Shown here one piece after another: positions 1-6,751 of a DNA stretch of 14,357 nucleotides; the stretch's first letter is position 1; each line of letters opens with the position of its first letter. A program made the translations under genes and the position numbers. The DNA comes from Cellvibrionales bacterium UBA1963. Its GTDB lineage: Bacteria > Pseudomonadota > Gammaproteobacteria > Pseudomonadales > UBA7434. The notes under the pieces were generated by a model. It was not told the DNA's origin, searched no databases, and worked only from the letters and a program-made list of their open reading frames with translations. The stretch spans positions 1 through 14,357 of the forward strand of contig DDED01000032.1 of NCBI GenBank assembly GCA_002336035.1, in the 5' to 3' direction.

Positions 1-698
1 TTACCAATCCAGTTTTTTTGCATGGTTTTAACTTGTTCTGGCCACTCGGTTAATTCGTCTAAACTGGTTAACAGTTCTTCAGCGTATTCGGTGATTTTAA
101 TAAACCATTGCGGAATTTCTTTACGTTCAACCAGGGCGCCTGAGCGCCAGCCACGACCGTCGATGACCTGTTCATTAGCCAGTACGGTACAGTCAACTGG
201 GTCCCAATTAACAGTAGACATTTTCTTATAGACCATGCCTTTTTCATACAGACGCGTAAAAAACCATTGTTCCCAGCGGTAGTAATCAGGTTCGCAAGTA
301 GCAAATTCACGGGACCAGTCAAAACTAAAGCCTAAAGAGTTAAGCTGCTGTCTCATGTAGTCAATGTTTTGATAAGTCCACTTAGCGGGTGCGGTCTGAT
401 TTTGAATGGCTGCATTTTCGGCGGGCAAGCCAAAGGCATCCCAACCCATGGGATGCAAGACATTTTTACCCAGCATGCGCTGGTATCGAGCGATCACATC
501 AGTGATAGTGTAGTTGCGCACATGGCCCATGTGTAATTTTCCACTGGGGTAGGGGAACATGGCAAGGCAATAGAATTTTTCACGCGTTGGGTCTTCAGTA
601 CTCAAAAAGCTGGCGTTGTCACGCCAGTATTGCTGAGCTTGCGCTTCAATTGTTTGCGGCGTATAAATCGATGTGTCGTTTGTATTCAAATCTGTCAT
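1..698 (-). CDS. leuS: Leucyl-tRNA synthetase, N-terminal part (cut by window edge)
   Basis: This is a cytoplasmic class I aminoacyl-tRNA synthetase that charges tRNA-Leu with leucine. The 232 complete codons present cover the start of the catalytic Rossmann domain up to about the entry to the editing insertion. The class I HIGH signature is seen as HMGH within YPSGKLHMGHVRNYT (about residues 50-64). The stretches GWDAFGLPAENAA, YYRWEQWFF and ERKEIPQWFIKITEYA closely follow E. coli LeuRS. The segment that carries zinc-ligand cysteines in E. coli (CCWRC) reads GRGWRSG here, so this enzyme probably does not bind zinc at that site. The start at 698 is chosen because it sits a family-typical distance from the YTPQTIE segment. 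An in-frame ATG at 722 would add eight residues but has no visible Shine-Dalgarno. The gene is divergent from the acyltransferase. The C-terminal two thirds lie outside the window. Confidence 0.97.
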   Translation of the reverse strand, partial: MTDLNTNDTSIYTPQTIEAQAQQYWRDNASFLSTEDPTREKFYCLAMFPYPSGKLHMGHVRNYTITDVIARYQRMLGKNVLHPMGWDAFGLPAENAAIQNQTAPAKWTYQNIDYMRQQLNSLGFSFDWSREFATCEPDYYRWEQWFFTRLYEKGMVYKKMSTVNWDPVDCTVLANEQVIDGRGWRSGALVERKEIPQWFIKITEYAEELLTSLDELTEWPEQVKTMQKNWIG

Positions 699-727
699 TG
701 TTTGTGTCTGCTGCCTTTTCATGTTGA

Positions 728-781
728 TCAAATGGCTTCAATAGCGTGCTCAACTACTTCTAAATAGTAGTCGCTAATCAT
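728..781 (-). other. Possible 17-codon upstream ORF in the leuS leader
   Basis: An ATG-started mini-ORF (MISDYYLEVVEHAIEAI, stop TGA) ends five bases before the upstream in-frame ATG of leuS (722). It contains a perfect 6-bp inverted repeat, ACTACT (753-758) and AGTAGT (766-771), around a 7-base loop. It has only one leucine codon, so it does not look like a classical leucine attenuator peptide. A short ORF of this size can easily arise by chance; the position next to leuS is the only argument for it. Confidence 0.2.
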
Positions 782-885
782 ACCGCGAACTTACCCACTG
801 CGGCTAGCGTTGTGGCGAGAGATATTGTGGTTAAAAGCGATGGTTTATAAAGCAGTCACTATTTTTCTTAAATTTTTTATGAGCC

Positions 886-900
886 TTAGATCGCATCTAA
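886..900. repeat. Short inverted repeat TTAGAT-N3-ATCTAA
   Basis: This is a perfect 6-bp inverted repeat with a CGC spacer in the divergent leuS/acyltransferase region. It could be an operator half-site pair or a small hairpin. It is too short to act as a terminator alone. Chance occurrence is possible. Confidence 0.3.
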
Positions 901-941
901 AAAAGAGGCAAAGGACATTTTTTGTCTGTTATAGTGTCTCT

Positions 942-960
942 GATGATTTATGTAATCATC
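942..960. repeat. Inverted repeat GATGATT-N5-AATCATC upstream of the acyltransferase
   Basis: This is a perfect 7-bp inverted repeat with a 5-base spacer (TATGT), centred about 54 bases before the acyltransferase start. Its symmetry and position fit a dimeric regulator's operator or a 5' UTR hairpin. It does not match the CRP or FNR consensus. No regulator gene adjoins it. Confidence 0.35.
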
Positions 961-993
961 GATCAATCTATTGAGTAAACGTCATACATTGTT

Positions 994-996
994 AGG
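994..996 (+). promoter_or_regulatory. Shine-Dalgarno that favours the ATG at 1005
   Basis: The AGG lies 8 bases before ATG 1005 but only 2 bases before the in-frame GTG at 999. This spacing supports 1005 as the translation start of the acyltransferase. Confidence 0.5.
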
Positions 997-1004
997 CAGT
1001 GATT

Positions 1005-2021
1005 ATGTTCGGTTTGTTACGCACGATATTAGCCTTATTGGTCATGGTGGGCCATTTGCTCAATATCTGGCAAATAGGCACCTATGCTGTTTTCGGATTT
1101 TATATGATCAGCGGCTATTTAATGACGCATATAATGCATCAAACGTATGGTTTCAATGTTCGTGGTCGTTGGTCTTTCGCTTGTAATCGATTTTTACGTC
1201 TCTACCCTCTTTACTGGTGTTCCGCTTTTATAACGGTGTTACTTATTGGTTTTGTGGGAAAAGAATATGTGACTTCCTACAACAGCAGTATTTTTCTACC
1301 ACAGAGCTTGACTGATTTTTTGGCCAATATCACTATGGTCTACCCTCTGCTTTTTGCGAATGAATATAAGCCGATTTTAGTGCCTACTACTTGGGCGATC
1401 ACCGTTGAACTGTTTTTTTATGCGGCTATATGCCTTGGCTTATCAAGAACTCGGTTTCGCGTGCAATTGTGGCTGGCTGTATCCGTTATTTATGTGGCTT
1501 ATTGTCTTTATCATGGGTTGGGTTGGCGATATCGTTATTTTCCTATCATGGCGGGCTCTTTACCCTTTGCGATGGGTGCGTATATTTATTTTTTGAAAAA
1601 AGAGGGTTGGGCGCTTATTGATGATTGGTTTTTTCAGCCGCAGTATCTATTACTGGGTGTGTTAATTAATATGGTAGCGGTCATAGTGTATGATTACTAT
1701 TTCGAAATGGGTTTTTATGTCAATGCATTTTTCTGCGTCCTGCTCTGTTATCAGATAGCTAACGGGGCACTATGGCCAAGACTTTCTGCCCAATTTGATA
1801 AAGTAATCGGTGAGTATTCTTACCCAATATATTTATTGCAGTGGCAGGCGGGAATTTTCACTTCATACATGTTGCTAGGCCAGCCTATACACAATAGTTC
1901 TATTCACGGTATTGCTATCCTGCTGTTAGCATTACTAATTGTGTTAGTTGTTTCTTTTATTTTGATTCGTCTTATCGATCAGCCTGTACAGACCTTGCGA
2001 ACCACTCTCAAAAAAAGATAA
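1005..2021 (+). CDS. Acyltransferase family 3 integral membrane protein
   Basis: A polytopic inner-membrane O-acyltransferase of the acyltransferase-3 (OafA/NodX-like) superfamily, about 338 residues, the usual length for a bare AT-3 domain. The first helix carries the conserved histidine in LALLVMVGHL (about residue 17). It is followed by the family signatures FGFYMISGYLM and NRFLRLYPLYW, and TTWAITVELFFY in the middle. Roughly ten hydrophobic segments run to the C-terminus, which ends with the typical IDQPVQ motif and a basic tail. These enzymes move acetyl or other acyl groups from a cytoplasmic donor onto surface sugars, lipids or secreted metabolites; the acceptor cannot be read from sequence. 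The ATG at 1005 is preferred over GTG 999 on Shine-Dalgarno spacing. A thioesterase-like gene follows after 59 bases, but a functional link is not established. Confidence 0.92.
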   Translation: MFGLLRTILALLVMVGHLLNIWQIGTYAVFGFYMISGYLMTHIMHQTYGFNVRGRWSFACNRFLRLYPLYWCSAFITVLLIGFVGKEYVTSYNSSIFLPQSLTDFLANITMVYPLLFANEYKPILVPTTWAITVELFFYAAICLGLSRTRFRVQLWLAVSVIYVAYCLYHGLGWRYRYFPIMAGSLPFAMGAYIYFLKKEGWALIDDWFFQPQYLLLGVLINMVAVIVYDYYFEMGFYVNAFFCVLLCYQIANGALWPRLSAQFDKVIGEYSYPIYLLQWQAGIFTSYMLLGQPIHNSSIHGIAILLLALLIVLVVSFILIRLIDQPVQTLRTTLKKR

Positions 2022-2062
2022 ATATGTTAACGAAAATAGTTATTAAAAAGTAGATACTGTCA

Positions 2063-2068
2063 AAGGAG
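2063..2068 (+). promoter_or_regulatory. Ribosome binding site of the thioesterase gene
   Basis: AAGGAG lies 12 bases before the ATG at 2081. This is a long spacing but the strongest Shine-Dalgarno match in the short gap. Confidence 0.5.
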
Positions 2069-2080
2069 TAAGAGAGCATC

Positions 2081-2518
2081 ATGACTAAAAATGCACATTT
2101 TATTGGTTTAGAGCAGATGTATCTTATTGCGCCGATTAACGCGTTTTATCAGCCGAGCATTAGTGTTACGTTGGGCGAGGCTGAGATCAGTCTTGCGTTT
2201 GAATCTAAATATTGCCACACCGCGGGGGCTGTTCATGGTTCGGTTTATTTTCATTTATTAGATAGCGCAGCTTTCTTTGCAGCGAATTCGCTCGAGCGCG
2301 ATTTTTTTGTGCTTACCACTTCGTTTACGACGTACTTGACCCGACCAGTATCTGAAGGTGCAATGCGAGCAGTTGGTAAGGTGGTTAATCAGACTAAGTC
2401 GCAGTTCATTGTTGAGGCTATCGCCTATAATGCTGAGGATAAAGAAATTGCGCGAGGCAGCGGCATTTTTGTTCGCGGAAAGACGCGATTATCAGACGTG
2501 CTAGGTTACAGTATTTAG
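2081..2518 (+). CDS. PaaI-type hotdog-fold thioesterase
   Basis: A 145-residue protein of the PaaI/4HBT hotdog superfamily, whose members are cytoplasmic acyl-CoA thioesterases. The diagnostic segment is HTAGAVHGSVYFHLLDSAAFF (residues 46-66): the HGG motif of PaaI enzymes is HGS here (H52-G53-S54), and D61 sits at the catalytic acidic position on the central helix. The following strands, LTTSFTTYLTRPV and an IARGSGIFV-like C-terminal strand, are typical of the fold. The length is normal and it should work as a dimer or tetramer. It has its own Shine-Dalgarno and lies in the same direction as the acyltransferase, so the two may be co-transcribed. The substrate is unknown; broad medium-chain or aromatic acyl-CoA is a family-based guess. 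Confidence 0.88.
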   Translation: MTKNAHFIGLEQMYLIAPINAFYQPSISVTLGEAEISLAFESKYCHTAGAVHGSVYFHLLDSAAFFAANSLERDFFVLTTSFTTYLTRPVSEGAMRAVGKVVNQTKSQFIVEAIAYNAEDKEIARGSGIFVRGKTRLSDVLGYSI

Positions 2519-2547
2519 GACTTGCTATTTAAAAGACTTTTTAATTA

Positions 2548-2567
2548 TACTGTATAAATATACAGTT
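2548..2567. promoter_or_regulatory. LexA (SOS) box
   Basis: The 20-mer TACTGTATAAATATACAGTT matches the gammaproteobacterial LexA consensus CTGT-N8-ACAG exactly, with an AT-rich centre and TA flank. The core is 2550-2565. It lies 54 bases before umuD and overlaps a TATAAA that could be the -10 element, so LexA would block RNA polymerase until DNA damage induces RecA-driven LexA cleavage. Confidence 0.95.
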
Positions 2568-2621
2568 AATACAGCTGAGAGTCTTTAACCCCCAGATAGC
2601 CGGTCGATCGTTGTTACGCCC

Positions 2622-3056
2622 ATGAAAGTTACCTTAATAGAAGTAAGTAAAAAATCACAAGCCATTGATATACCTTTATATTCATCGAGTGTTCAAGCGG
2701 GGTTTCCTAGCCCTGCCGACGATTATGTTGAAGCAAAAATTGACCTCAATAAGCATATTATTAAGCGTCCGGCAGCCACTTTTTTTGCCCGTGCTAACGG
2801 CAGTTCGATGATGCAAATAGGTATTTTAGACGGTGACTTGATGGTGGTTGACCGATCGGTCAAGCCTGAGCAGGGGGCCGTAGTGATTGCGCTAATTCAT
2901 GGTGAGATGACCTGCAAAATACTCGACAAACACCGCAAACGCTTGTTGTCGGCTAACGATCAATTTCCTCCTATTGCCATCGCTGATGACGCTGAATTAT
3001 TTATTGAGGGCGTAGTGACGCATTCGCTACGTTATCATCATGTACGCGTTAGTTGA
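2622..3056 (+). CDS. umuD: UmuD-like SOS mutagenesis protein (S24 autoprotease)
   Basis: A 144-residue homologue of UmuD, the regulatory subunit of DNA polymerase V. RecA filaments stimulate self-cleavage to UmuD', which with UmuC forms the active translesion polymerase. The expected cleavage bond is Ala26-Gly27 in SVQAGFPSPADDY, where E. coli has Cys24-Gly25. The serine nucleophile is S62 in ANGSSM and the general-base lysine is K99 in GEMTCKIL. GDLMVVDRS matches the LexA/UmuD core. The length is as expected. No good Shine-Dalgarno precedes the ATG, but the start gives a family-typical 26-residue arm. It sits downstream of a LexA box and overlaps umuC by 17 bases, so the two are translated together. 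Confidence 0.96.
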   Translation: MKVTLIEVSKKSQAIDIPLYSSSVQAGFPSPADDYVEAKIDLNKHIIKRPAATFFARANGSSMMQIGILDGDLMVVDRSVKPEQGAVVIALIHGEMTCKILDKHRKRLLSANDQFPPIAIADDAELFIEGVVTHSLRYHHVRVS

Positions 3057-4290
3057 TGCTAATAGTTTTTATGCCAGTTGCGAGCAGATTTTTAGACCAG
3101 AATTACGCGATAAGCCTGTTATTGTTTTGAGCAATAATGATGGCTGCATTGTCGCGCGTAGTCGTGCTGCAAAGGCGTTAAATATTCCCGATTTACAACC
3201 TTATTTTAAGATAAAGTCTTTATTGGCAAAGCATCAAGTGCATGTCTTTAGCAGTAACTATGAATTGTATGCTGATTTGTCGAGCCGAGTGGTGGCGGTG
3301 CTAGAAGAGTTTACGCCGCAGTTAGAAGTTTATTCAATCGATGAAAGTTTTTTATCGTTGGACGGCTTTTCAGTTGACTGGCGTGACTATGGCTTGCAGA
3401 TCAAGCAGCGCTTATGGCGAGATATTCGCATGCCGGTATGCGTGGGCATGGGTCAAACGAAAACCTTAGCGAAGCTGGCTAACCATATCGCAAAAAAATC
3501 AGCAAAGTTGCAAGGTGTTTGTATATTAGAAACGGTTGATGATTGGCATGCAGTATTTAAGAAGTTGCCTGTGAATAAGGTGTGGGGTGTAGGTGCGCGA
3601 TTAGCAAAGCGATTACATCGACTTGATATATATTCTGTTTATGATCTTAAGATAGCGAATGCTAAACACATACGCCGTCAATTTGGTGTGACGCTTGAAA
3701 GAACGGTTGCAGAGTTAAATGGGGAGCGTTGCATGAATGTCGACACTCAGCCGGGCCATAAAAAACAAATCTATTCAACGCGATCGTTTGGTCAAAAAAT
3801 CCAACAGTTGTCCGATTTGCAACAAGCCATTAGCCAATATGCGAGTACCGCCGCGGTCAAGTTGCGAAAACAAAAAAGCGTAGTGAAAACTATCGTTGTT
3901 TTTATTCAAACATCGCGATTTATTGACGATGCCTACTCAAACACGATAACCATTGCTTTGCCGTATCCTACTAATAATAGCTGCACTATTATTGCAGCAG
4001 CTAAGCAGGGCGTGGCTCAGCTGTATCGACCGGGTCTTGCTTATGCTAAGGCAGGTATCGGTTTGGTTGAGCTGGATGATGCTGGTTCGACACAGTTGAA
4101 TTTCTTTAACCACTATCAATCAGCTAAATCACTGAAGCTGATGGCGGTGGTTGATCAATTAAATCATCAGCAACAGCAGATTTTTTTTGCCAGCAGCGGT
4201 ATTGACCCTTTTTGGCAAATGCAACGACAAATGAAGTCGCCGTCTTATACAACAAGCCTGCAACAAATACCTGTAATAAAAATAACTTAA
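3040..4290 (+). CDS. umuC: UmuC-like Y-family DNA polymerase (Pol V catalytic subunit)
   Basis: The catalytic subunit of the error-prone translesion polymerase V, 416 residues against about 422 in E. coli. The palm carries metal ligands D6 (VDANSFYASCE), D101 and E102 (YSIDESF). Y11 is at the steric-gate position that excludes ribonucleotides. The thumb with helix-hairpin-helix signature (KVWGVGARLAKRL, about 180-192) is followed by the little finger domain. QLNFF at 352-356 matches the beta-clamp-binding motif, and the C-terminal SPSYTT-x3-QIPVI segment is the UmuC-specific tail. The ATG lies inside umuD, in a different frame, giving a 17-base overlap and probable translational coupling. It is expected to be SOS-induced through the LexA box upstream of umuD. 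Confidence 0.97.
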   Translation: MYALVDANSFYASCEQIFRPELRDKPVIVLSNNDGCIVARSRAAKALNIPDLQPYFKIKSLLAKHQVHVFSSNYELYADLSSRVVAVLEEFTPQLEVYSIDESFLSLDGFSVDWRDYGLQIKQRLWRDIRMPVCVGMGQTKTLAKLANHIAKKSAKLQGVCILETVDDWHAVFKKLPVNKVWGVGARLAKRLHRLDIYSVYDLKIANAKHIRRQFGVTLERTVAELNGERCMNVDTQPGHKKQIYSTRSFGQKIQQLSDLQQAISQYASTAAVKLRKQKSVVKTIVVFIQTSRFIDDAYSNTITIALPYPTNNSCTIIAAAKQGVAQLYRPGLAYAKAGIGLVELDDAGSTQLNFFNHYQSAKSLKLMAVVDQLNHQQQQIFFASSGIDPFWQMQRQMKSPSYTTSLQQIPVIKIT

Positions 4291-4554
4291 CATGGCAGCA
4301 GGCTAATTAACTCTAGGGTAATTGAGCGCATTTATGGGCATCTGGTCTCAAAAAAGTGAGGGTAGATCTAATTTGTAGGTAAAATTTGTAAAATAATAAG
4401 TTCCTGATACATTTTGATACAAGTTGGTTAACCTTTAAGATAATTCCACTTCAATGTTGGATTATATTGGTCGAGTCAAAGCTATCAATGATTCACGATA
4501 AGCTTGTGTATTGCTAGCTATCAAAAATGGGTCTAACTCAACAGGAAAAATGAG
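4291..4554 (+). other. Intergenic region between umuC and the lipoprotein gene
   Basis: 264 AT-rich bases with no ORF of note, no RNA gene recognised and no convincing Rho-independent terminator. A weak CTCA-N6-TGAG hairpin near 4347-4360 lacks a T tract. The lipoprotein promoter probably lies here but I see no clear -35/-10 pair. AGGA at 4543-4546 is the Shine-Dalgarno for the ATG at 4555 (8-base spacing). Confidence 0.4.
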
Positions 4555-6555
4555 ATGCGCTATCTAATGGTGGTTTTAATGAGCCTATTGTTAACCGCTT
4601 GCGGCAGTGGTTCGAGTTCGTCATCGGATAATAATGGCAGTCGTGTCGATGCGAGCCAAGCATTATTGGTTCCGGTTGAAAATTCCGAACAGTTTGCTGA
4701 GAAGATACAAGCAGGGCTTTCTGACGGATTACTTGAGACGAGGGTGGCCTTTGATGCGATTGCCATGTCCTCGACAGCAGAAGCTAACCCAGTTGGATTT
4801 ACGACGACCTATACCTTAGAGCCTAATATTGATGAACATGATTTTGCTAAATACGACGGCGAGCATTTATTTATTGCGCCGAGTAATAGTCAAAGAGATA
4901 CCTGCTGTGTTGTGATTTTTGATGATGCGATTGAGCCGAGTAATAACAATACTGATACAGCTGACGCGTCCATAACTCCGCCAACAGAGAGTAGCCCGCG
5001 CAGTATTCGTATTTTGGCGACAGATGCAGCTAACGCTGAGGCGAGTGAGGTGAGCAGTATCGCTTTAGAAGACGGTCAAACGGTCGAAGGTTTATATGTG
5101 GATGATGGCCAGTTAGCCGCTATTAGCGTCTCTGGTTGGTGGGGTGTGTTTGGTGATGCTTTTCGCTGTATTGATTGTTGGCGTGAGCAAACGACAGAGC
5201 TTTCTTTGTATGATATTAGTGATGTAAATTCGCCAACGCTAGACTGGCACTTATCGTTGGAAGGTGGGTTTGTTAGTAGTCGTAAAAAAGGTGATATTGT
5301 TTATTTAGTGGCGCGCCATACACCATCAATAAGTGGGTGGAAGTACAGCTCTTCTGAAACGGTCAATGAAGAAAATCAGGTGTTAATCGATAATTTGGAT
5401 AATAGTAGTTTACTGTTACCAGCGGCTAAAATAAACGGTATAACCGTCAATGATGTCTTTAAAGAGCAGGACTGTTTAGTCATTAGTGAGCAACATGTGC
5501 TTGCCCCCGCCAACACAAGCGCTTCAACGATGACAATGATAGTGGCAGTAAATATAGCCGAAAAGTCGATCGTCAATACGGCTTGCTATCTTGAGTCAAC
5601 AGCAGGCATTTATGTCAGCGAGAATGCAATCTACCTTACTCAATCAGTTTACACAGACTCAGAATATAAGACCTTAGTTCACCGATTTTCGTTGTCTGAG
5701 TCACTGGCTTATATCGGCTCAGGGGCAGCGCAAGGGCTGCTTGGCGGTTCAGGTGATGTTGATTTTCGTATTAATGAGTATAAAGGTTATCTCCGTTTAG
5801 TCACGTCTAACTGGACTGATAATAATAATGATCGACGAGATCATTATTTATCGGTACTCGATGTACAGTCAGACACTTATGATATGGCTGTAGTAGCAAC
5901 GTTGCCAAATGAGCAGTTCCCAGCCGATATTGGTAAGCCCAACGAAGACTTGTACGGCGTTCGTTTTTTTGGTGATACTCTTTATTTAGTGACGTTTGAA
6001 CGGACCGACCCATTGTATGTTTTAGATTTAACGCAAGCCACTAACCCGATGATAATGGGCGAGCTAGAGGTCACTGGCTTTTCAGACTTCTTACACCCAA
6101 TAAGTGATGAGTTGCTACTAGGGCTTGGCCAAGATGAAGAAGGCTTCGTCAAGCTAGAGTTGTTTAATGTTGAAGATCTTAATGATCCCTACTCGTTGTC
6201 TGCTATGAGCTTGGGCGCTGAGGGTACGGCAAGCACTTCATCTGCGCGGTATAATCGTCATGCTTTTACATACCAAATAATAAATGACAGTAGTGATCGT
6301 TTTTCAGTGCCGGTGAGAATAAATAGCCTTTCCGATCACCAATACCAGTTATTCCTGTTTAGTCTTGATAAGAAGGATACGCCGCATGATGCTGAAATTA
6401 ACGCGATTGGCCGCATTAAAGATAATATAAATAATAGCTGGCGCGGCGATCGTCAGCGCGCATTCTTTAATGATGATTCAGTGTATTTCATTAATGATGA
6501 TGACGTTTGGTCGACGCTTTGGAGTGAGCCTAATACTCAAAAGGGCCCGTTTTAG
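4555..6555 (+). CDS. Beta-propeller-domain lipoprotein (Beta_propel family)
   Basis: A 666-residue exported lipoprotein. The N-terminus MRYLMVVLMSLLLTAC is a type II signal peptide with lipobox LTAC, so Cys16 is the lipidated residue. Gly at +2 predicts outer-membrane sorting. A serine-rich linker (17-25) leads into a globular body. Segments such as DGEHLFIAP (about 101-109), ELSLYDISDVNSP (about 215-227), FFGDTLYLVTFERTDPLYVL (about 470-490) and a LELFNVEDLNDP segment are typical of the secreted bacterial/archaeal Beta_propel family, distant relatives of WD40 repeats. Six further cysteines include an adjacent pair (117-118) and a C-x2-C (205-208), suggesting disulfides. No catalytic motif is visible and the function is unknown. 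ATG 4555 is chosen on its AGGA site; ATG 4550 leads to a stop after five codons. It stands alone, with 264 bases before and 196 after. Confidence 0.85.
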   Translation: MRYLMVVLMSLLLTACGSGSSSSSDNNGSRVDASQALLVPVENSEQFAEKIQAGLSDGLLETRVAFDAIAMSSTAEANPVGFTTTYTLEPNIDEHDFAKYDGEHLFIAPSNSQRDTCCVVIFDDAIEPSNNNTDTADASITPPTESSPRSIRILATDAANAEASEVSSIALEDGQTVEGLYVDDGQLAAISVSGWWGVFGDAFRCIDCWREQTTELSLYDISDVNSPTLDWHLSLEGGFVSSRKKGDIVYLVARHTPSISGWKYSSSETVNEENQVLIDNLDNSSLLLPAAKINGITVNDVFKEQDCLVISEQHVLAPANTSASTMTMIVAVNIAEKSIVNTACYLESTAGIYVSENAIYLTQSVYTDSEYKTLVHRFSLSESLAYIGSGAAQGLLGGSGDVDFRINEYKGYLRLVTSNWTDNNNDRRDHYLSVLDVQSDTYDMAVVATLPNEQFPADIGKPNEDLYGVRFFGDTLYLVTFERTDPLYVLDLTQATNPMIMGELEVTGFSDFLHPISDELLLGLGQDEEGFVKLELFNVEDLNDPYSLSAMSLGAEGTASTSSARYNRHAFTYQIINDSSDRFSVPVRINSLSDHQYQLFLFSLDKKDTPHDAEINAIGRIKDNINNSWRGDRQRAFFNDDSVYFINDDDVWSTLWSEPNTQKGPF

Positions 6556-6557
6556 CC

Positions 6558-6626
6558 ATGTCAAAAGTGCCACCAATGAATATCAGAAGTGTCAAAGGTA
6601 TTCGTTTGGTATCAGCTAAAGATTAA
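6558..6626 (+). pseudogene. 22-codon ORF echoing the P450 N-terminus (possible duplication remnant)
   Basis: An ATG two bases after the lipoprotein stop opens a 22-residue ORF starting MSKVPPMNIR and ending at TAA. The P450 downstream starts MSKCPFHNIR: seven of ten residues match from the same start. The DNA shares an exact 11-mer, CCATGTCAAAA, at 6556-6566 and 6750-6760. After residue 10 the resemblance stops. It could be a decayed duplicate of the P450 start, a leader ORF, or chance. There is no good Shine-Dalgarno at proper spacing. Confidence 0.3.
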
Positions 6627-6635
6627 CAAACGGAT
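6600..6635. repeat. Imperfect inverted repeat upstream of the P450 gene
   Basis: ATTCGTTTG (6600-6608) and CAAACGGAT (6627-6635) can pair over 9 bp with one G-U, around an 18-base loop. No T tract follows, so it is not a standard terminator on the plus strand. It may stabilise or delimit the lipoprotein transcript. Confidence 0.3.
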
Positions 6636-6726
6636 AGGCTGCAGTTTCGACGGCCTAGTCAACTAGCAGAGCATTCATAATCCGCGTAACATAACTCCAC
6701 TGTTTGTAGTTAAGTAGCCTCTAACG

Positions 6727-6745
6727 GCTATGTCATATAGCGGAG
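6727..6745 (+). promoter_or_regulatory. Hairpin abutting the P450 Shine-Dalgarno
   Basis: GCTAT (6727-6731) and ATAGC (6737-6741) form a small stem with a 5-base loop that ends directly against the GGAG Shine-Dalgarno (6742-6745), itself 6 bases before the P450 ATG. Such a hairpin could affect ribosome access. It is a short stem and may have no role. Confidence 0.3.
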
Positions 6746-6751
6746 TTTACC

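Larger units (their letters stand above)
699..1004. promoter_or_regulatory. Divergent intergenic region between leuS and the acyltransferase gene
   Basis: This region must hold the leuS promoter on the minus strand and the acyltransferase promoter on the plus strand. I could not identify a convincing -35/-10 pair for either. On the minus strand a TATAAA-like element (845-850) is a weak -10 candidate for leuS, without a good -35. On the plus strand TATAGT at 930-935 is an equally weak candidate for the acyltransferase. Two short inverted repeats (886-900 and 942-960) and the mini-ORF at 728-781 are listed separately. Confidence 0.5.

Noticed and set aside
68..322. Minus-strand ORF of 84 codons inside leuS
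   Set aside because: It is an alternative frame of leuS; the real leuS reading frame is conserved along the whole stretch.
999..1004. GTG 999 as the acyltransferase start
   Set aside because: The only AGG upstream is 2 bases away, too close; it is 8 bases from ATG 1005.
971..1186. A TTG-started ORF overlapping the acyltransferase in another frame
   Set aside because: It has no family resemblance and overlaps the start of a clearly recognisable acyltransferase-3 gene.
3937..4119. Antisense 60-codon ORF inside umuC
   Set aside because: It has no recognisable motif and lies wholly within the conserved umuC frame.
4550..4567. ATG 4550 as the lipoprotein start
   Set aside because: This frame stops after five codons; the ATG at 4555 has the signal peptide and proper Shine-Dalgarno spacing.
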